This document shows positions 60,511-64,000 of a DNA stretch of 64,000 bases, in pieces; the stretch's first letter is position 1, and each line of letters opens with the position of its first letter. The stretch is taken from assembly GCF_007856155.1 (NCBI RefSeq), contig NZ_CP042266.1, positions 7,564,001-7,628,000 on the forward strand, given 5' to 3'. This DNA is from Streptomyces qinzhouensis (GTDB lineage Bacteria > Actinomycetota > Actinomycetes > Streptomycetales > Streptomycetaceae). Made by a program: the position numbers and the translations under genes. The notes beneath the pieces are model-generated. The model was not told the origin of the DNA, did not search any database, and saw nothing but the letters and a program-made list of their open reading frames with translations.

Positions 60511-61197
60511 ATGCACGCCGCCGAATCCACAGCGCGCCCCGGTCGCCCACCCGGTGTCACCGGCCCGGGCCAGGACGGACTCACCACCCGCCAGGCCGCC
60601 ATCGTCGAGTTCATCGAGCAGACGGTCGCCCGCCAGGGCTATCCGCCGTCGATGCGGGAGATCGGCGAAGGCGTCCACCTCCGGAGCACGTCCTCCGTGG
60701 CCCACCAGCTCCTGGCGCTGGAACGCAAGGGTGTGCTCTACCGGGACCCGCACCGCCCCCGCGCCTACGGCGTCCGGCCCCGCTACTCCGACGACCCCGG
60801 CGCCTCGGTCGGCACGGCGGCGGAGGCCGTCGAGGTCCCGCTCGTCGGCCGGATCGCCGCCGGCGCGCCGATCCTCGCCGAGGAGGCCGTCGAAGACATC
60901 CTGCCGCTGCCGCGGCACCTGGTCGGCGAAGGCCGGCTGTTCGCGCTGACGGTCGTCGGCGACAGCATGATCGAGGCCGCCATCTGCGACGGCGACATCG
61001 TCACCGTGAGGAAGGCCGATACCGCTGACCACGGCGACATCGTGGCTGCCATGCTGGACGGCGAGGCCACGGTCAAACGCCTGCGCCGCGAGAACGGCCA
61101 GGTCTGGCTCATGCCGCACAACCCGGCGCACCAGCCGATCCCCGGCGAGGACGCCGTTGTTCTCGGCAAGGTGGTCGCCGTCCTGCGCGCGCTCTGA
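60511..61197 (+). CDS. LexA-like SOS repressor paralogue
   Basis: 228 residues from the ATG at 60511 with GGGAGGAG upstream. The N-terminal winged helix has [20 protein letters not shown] and [14 protein letters not shown]. The C-terminal S24 domain has the autocleavage site Ala117-Gly118 (GRIAAGAPI), nucleophile Ser152 (GDSMIEA) and Lys189 (GEATVKR), so self-cleavage is expected. It lacks the N-terminal extension usual in housekeeping Streptomyces LexA. The accessory surroundings suggest a second, possibly acquired copy, so the gene symbol is withheld. It would repress DNA-damage or mobile-element genes. Confidence 0.88.
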   Translation: MHAAESTARPGRPPGVTGPGQDGLTTRQAAIVEFIEQTVARQGYPPSMREIGEGVHLRSTSSVAHQLLALERKGVLYRDPHRPRAYGVRPRYSDDPGASVGTAAEAVEVPLVGRIAAGAPILAEEAVEDILPLPRHLVGEGRLFALTVVGDSMIEAAICDGDIVTVRKADTADHGDIVAAMLDGEATVKRLRRENGQVWLMPHNPAHQPIPGEDAVVLGKVVAVLRAL

Positions 61198-61597
61198 GCG
61201 CCCTGCGCCGCCCGACGGGATGACTTCCGCGACACGGCGCACCCGGCACCTTCACGGGCCGGCAGGAACGCCGGCCAGTACCAGAACGACGACGGGACCC
61301 GAATTGACCCGGATACCAGGAGCAGGCGGTGGCCGCCCGCCTCCGAGTCGCCGAAGACCGGCCGCACCCCGTGCAGCACCTGCGAGAGCGCACCGCCAAA
61401 GCGCACGGGGCACACCCTGGGCGCCGGCGGCAGATGGAAAGGCGGCGCGATCTGCGGGCTATGCAGTTTCAGCGCGAACGGAGGACACCGGCCTGGAATC
61501 ACCGACCGGGAGCGGATCGCGACGATAGAACATGACCATCACCTCGGCCTGAACCTGGCACGCCCGGCACCCGGTGCACGCCGAGATACTGGCGGCT
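61198..61597. other. Decayed stretch after the lexA-like gene
   Basis: No intact gene. Several short overlapping frames with no family features suggest decayed coding DNA. It leads into the truncated NUDIX gene. Confidence 0.35.
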
Positions 61598-61756
61598 ATG
61601 ACGAACACCCCCACACCCGCCCCGTTTTCCCGGATCAAGATCCGGACCGGGGCGCTGGTGTTCTGCGGCGGCGACGTCGCCCTCATCTGCCGCGACCGCG
61701 CCGACTCCGTCCGCTACACCCCAACTGGAGTACGGGCGGGTTCCCTGAAGGGCTGA
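61598..61756 (+). pseudogene. Truncated NUDIX hydrolase gene
   Basis: The ATG at 61598 opens 52 codons. The reading IRTGALVFCGGDVALICRDR then RADSVRYTP is the start of a NUDIX hydrolase domain. Where the family continues TPPGGNVEPGE into the Nudix box, the sequence becomes Thr-Gly-Val-Arg-Ala-Gly-Ser and stops. The catalytic Nudix box is missing, so this is a remnant. Confidence 0.7.
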
Positions 61757-62164
61757 GCGGCGCGTCGTTCCATTTCAGCTGGCAGGAGGCTCGATGGGCT
61801 CCTGTATCAGCCTCTCCAGATGTTGGGCCGTTCTCCTGAACTTCAGGACTCGCTGCTGTAATTTCAACGTCTATGGCAGATCCCGGGACGCGCGTGCTCT
61901 CCCTCGTACCGCCGCCCAGCGAACCGTCCTCCGCAGAGGCGGAGTTGCGATCACTGCCTCTCGTGGGGTCGAAACCAGATATGCGGCGCCTGTAGACGCT
62001 GGCGTCGCACATACGCTGATCAGCGGGAATGTTGTGGTCGGTGTGGCGCGGGGCCGCTTCCCCTGCGGAACGGTCGATGCCACGACTGCACTCGGCAGCG
62101 CCTACAGCTGGGACCTGACACCGACGCCTCGACCTGGCGGCAACTTCGGTTTGCCGGACCGTCC
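61757..62164. other. Decayed stretch before the recombinase
   Basis: No supported gene. The region probably holds the lost N-terminal part of the recombinase in broken frames, but no clear motif can be traced. Confidence 0.35.
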
Positions 62165-63439
62165 TTGGCGAACGGCAGCACGATCCGTCGCGAGCACCTT
62201 GCGGATCGCCTGGAGTTCAGTCCGCCAGCGGTACTTGAAGGTCAGGCGACGATCTTTGAGATGGAGCGGGACTGGCGCCCGCTGGCCGGAGCCCTGTTGC
62301 CGACCCCACTACCGTCGGTGAAGGCTCTGCTGGCGGACTTCGCCCGGTACGCCACCGAGCACCGCTGGAGCCAGAAGGTCCACGAGCCCACCGCTCGGGT
62401 TCTACGAGTGGCCGCCACCTGGCTGGGCGCCGAGACCGTCTTCCGCGAGGATGAGGTCCGGGCGATGCACCGCGTGTGCGGCGGCAAGGGTCGCATTCGC
62501 GGGCTTGTCAGCTTCCTAGACCAACGCCAACAGCTCGTCCCCTCGCCGCCGCGGCGCGAGACCGGCGAGGCATTCGTCCAGCGCACCATCGCTGCCTGCC
62601 CTCCACGCATCAGCGACGAACTCGGCACGTGGGTCGGGGTCTTGCGTGGCACCAGCAGGTCCCACCACCGCGTAACCAACTACGCCACCCTGCGCCGCTA
62701 CCTCATCTACCTGGCCACGCCACTCGCTGACTGGACCACCCGCTACACCACTTTGCGCCAGGTGACGGAGGCTGACGTCACGGCCGCTGTCACCGCGGTC
62801 AAAGGCCCACGCGCCCACGAGCGCGCTGTGGCGGTCCGGTCGCTCTTTCGAGCCCTGAAACACGCCAAGCTCGTCTTCGTCGACCCCACCCGTGGACTCC
62901 GTATCACCCGTCAGGAACTGCTGCCCACAACCCTGGCTCCCGACCGGCTGGCCGGGCTCTTGGAGACCAGCTCCAACCCCGCTACCCGCCTGGTTCTCGC
63001 ACTGGTCGCCCTCCACGCAACCAGCGGCACCGAACTGCGCAACCTCGTCCTCTCCGACGTGCTGCTTACCCGACGGCATCTTCTGATCCGCCGCCCCCAC
63101 TACCGTCACGTCGTCCACCTCGACGACACCACAGCTGCCCTACTGCATGCCTGGCTCCGCTACCGCCATCAGCGTTGGCCACGCACCGTCAACTCGCACC
63201 TTCTGGTCACTCAACAGACCCCCAACGCGACCGATCCTGTCTCCGCCGACTACGTCTACAGGCGCCTCGATCCCGCCGGTCTGACTCTGCGCGCAGTTCG
63301 CGCCGACAGAATCCTGGACGAGGCCTGCGAGACCGAAGATCCCGTCCACCTCGTCCGTGTCTTCGGAATCTCCATCACCACTGCCATGAAATACATCCAC
63401 ACGGCCCACCCTCAGCGTGGCGGCCCAATTCCTCCATGA
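62165..63439 (+). CDS. Tyrosine recombinase/integrase-like protein, degenerate or N-terminally truncated
   Basis: 424 residues from a TTG at 62165, without a clear Shine-Dalgarno, so the true start may lie upstream in broken sequence. The N-terminal SAM-like core-binding domain is followed by a catalytic-like domain. The place of the box I Arg reads HATSGTELRNLVLSDV, where the usual TGLR is replaced. The box II region LRAVRADRILDEA keeps Arg but not the His-x-x-Arg order. The end ITTAMKYIHTAHP keeps the nucleophilic Tyr position. It is probably an inactive relative or remnant of an integrative element. No att sites were found. Confidence 0.6.
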   Translation: MANGSTIRREHLADRLEFSPPAVLEGQATIFEMERDWRPLAGALLPTPLPSVKALLADFARYATEHRWSQKVHEPTARVLRVAATWLGAETVFREDEVRAMHRVCGGKGRIRGLVSFLDQRQQLVPSPPRRETGEAFVQRTIAACPPRISDELGTWVGVLRGTSRSHHRVTNYATLRRYLIYLATPLADWTTRYTTLRQVTEADVTAAVTAVKGPRAHERAVAVRSLFRALKHAKLVFVDPTRGLRITRQELLPTTLAPDRLAGLLETSSNPATRLVLALVALHATSGTELRNLVLSDVLLTRRHLLIRRPHYRHVVHLDDTTAALLHAWLRYRHQRWPRTVNSHLLVTQQTPNATDPVSADYVYRRLDPAGLTLRAVRADRILDEACETEDPVHLVRVFGISITTAMKYIHTAHPQRGGPIPP

Positions 63440-63587
63440 CAGGCGGGTGACCCTGAACTGAACCGAGGCTCAGAAGTTGTCACCGGCGGAGCCGGCTGAG
63501 CTGGCGGGTAGAGCTGGACGAGGCAGCCTGGTTGTCACCAACAAGGCATTCGATTTGTCACAAGTACTTGTTCGGCAACCCCTCCTG

Positions 63588-64000
63588 TCACGGAGAAATG
63601 ATGGCCGCCCAACCGGTGACGGCCACTACCTCCCGTGCGATGTCGACGATGAGCCGCCCGTCCGTCGCTACTCGCACAATGTCTTGAGGAGACCGCTGAT
63701 CCAGGAGCCTTGCCTTGCGGATACTTCCTTGCAGCTCCTTCTCCAGCTCTGAGCCGCGTTCACGGCCCACCAGCCGCTCGCGGGCGGTGGCGTCGGAAGC
63801 GGTGAGCAGGACTCGTGTGATCCGTACTCCACCCCCCATGGCACGTTCGAACATGCCCGCTGCCTCCGGCAGCACGCTCAGGGTGTTCGTGTAGATGAGA
63901 CGCCGGTATCCGCGCTGGGTGAAGTTAGCCCACACGGCAGTCAGATTGCTCTCGGTGATCTCCGCGCGGTGGGGGTCTCCCTCTGGTGCAGGATGCACCT
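63588..64000 (-). CDS. P-loop kinase-like protein, C-terminal part (cut by window edge)
   Basis: At least 136 residues on the minus strand run into the right edge of the window, so the N-terminal P-loop is outside. The visible part (LTAVWANFTQRGYRRLIYTNTLSVL, then VRITRVLLTASDATARERLVGRERG) looks like the adenylate/gluconate-kinase-type small P-loop proteins annotated as hypothetical ATPases in Streptomyces. The Arg-rich ARERLVGRERG would be the lid region. Function is unknown. Confidence 0.65.
   Translation of the reverse strand, partial: VHPAPEGDPHRAEITESNLTAVWANFTQRGYRRLIYTNTLSVLPEAAGMFERAMGGGVRITRVLLTASDATARERLVGRERGSELEKELQGSIRKARLLDQRSPQDIVRVATDGRLIVDIAREVVAVTGWAAIISP

Overview
The window is high-GC actinobacterial chromosome, almost certainly from Streptomyces or a close relative. 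Codons are strongly biased to G/C at the third position, GTG and TTG starts are common, and the gene families are typical of that group (TetR regulators, secreted S8 and S1 proteases, MurJ/FemX, UbiA-type prenyltransferase). No rRNA or tRNA gene was seen. Both ends cut through genes: an aminotransferase on the left and a P-loop kinase-like gene on the right.

Layout. 1-6.2 kb is one co-directional, translationally coupled operon: class III aminotransferase, epimerase, UbiA/DPPR-synthase-like enzyme, GT2, EEP-family phosphodiesterase and GT4, probably making a cell-surface glycan or glycolipid. 6.5-9.1 kb carries an aldo/keto reductase, a GtrA-like protein and a PH-domain membrane protein, with a cluster of ATGGCGCCAT palindromes between the last two. 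9.3-11.9 kb is metY-metX (methionine synthesis from homoserine); metX appears to use a CTG start. 12-22.6 kb holds redox, regulatory and catabolic genes: SDR, AraC regulator, agmatine-deiminase-like Tat lipoprotein, two TetR regulators with operator-like palindromes, NmrA-like protein, TrmB/LuxR-like regulator, M24 peptidase and GMC oxidoreductase. 23-28 kb has an EEP protein, an OmpR/histidine-kinase pair whose kinase gene is closed by a MITE-like insertion, and a DD-carboxypeptidase. 28-41 kb has two convergent secreted proteases, a lipoprotein/kinase/regulator operon, MurJ-FemX, an L,D-transpeptidase and a pirin. This stretch is rich in cell-envelope functions.

42-54 kb is a complete type I-E CRISPR-Cas locus: a 16-repeat array read on the minus strand, and cas3-cas8e-cse2-cas7e-cas5e-cas6e-cas1-cas2 on the plus strand. 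The 627-bp gap between cas3 and cas8e is the most interesting part of the window. On the minus strand it contains, in order, a 56-codon hydrophobic ORF with a perfect Shine-Dalgarno sequence, then two degenerate CRISPR repeats around one 32-nt spacer. The first 11 nt of that spacer match a site upstream of both the small ORF and cas8e, and the site carries an AAG immediately 5' (the canonical I-E PAM). This is the architecture of CreTA / cas-regulating-RNA modules, in which a crRNA-like RNA guides Cascade to repress a toxin or cas promoter without cleavage.

54-64 kb is accessory and partly decayed: a NucS/DUF91-like gene with an in-frame TAG, small membrane proteins and lipoproteins, a DUF4241 protein, a short LexA paralogue, a truncated NUDIX gene and a degenerate tyrosine recombinase. 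It looks like the remains of mobile or defence-island DNA next to the CRISPR locus.
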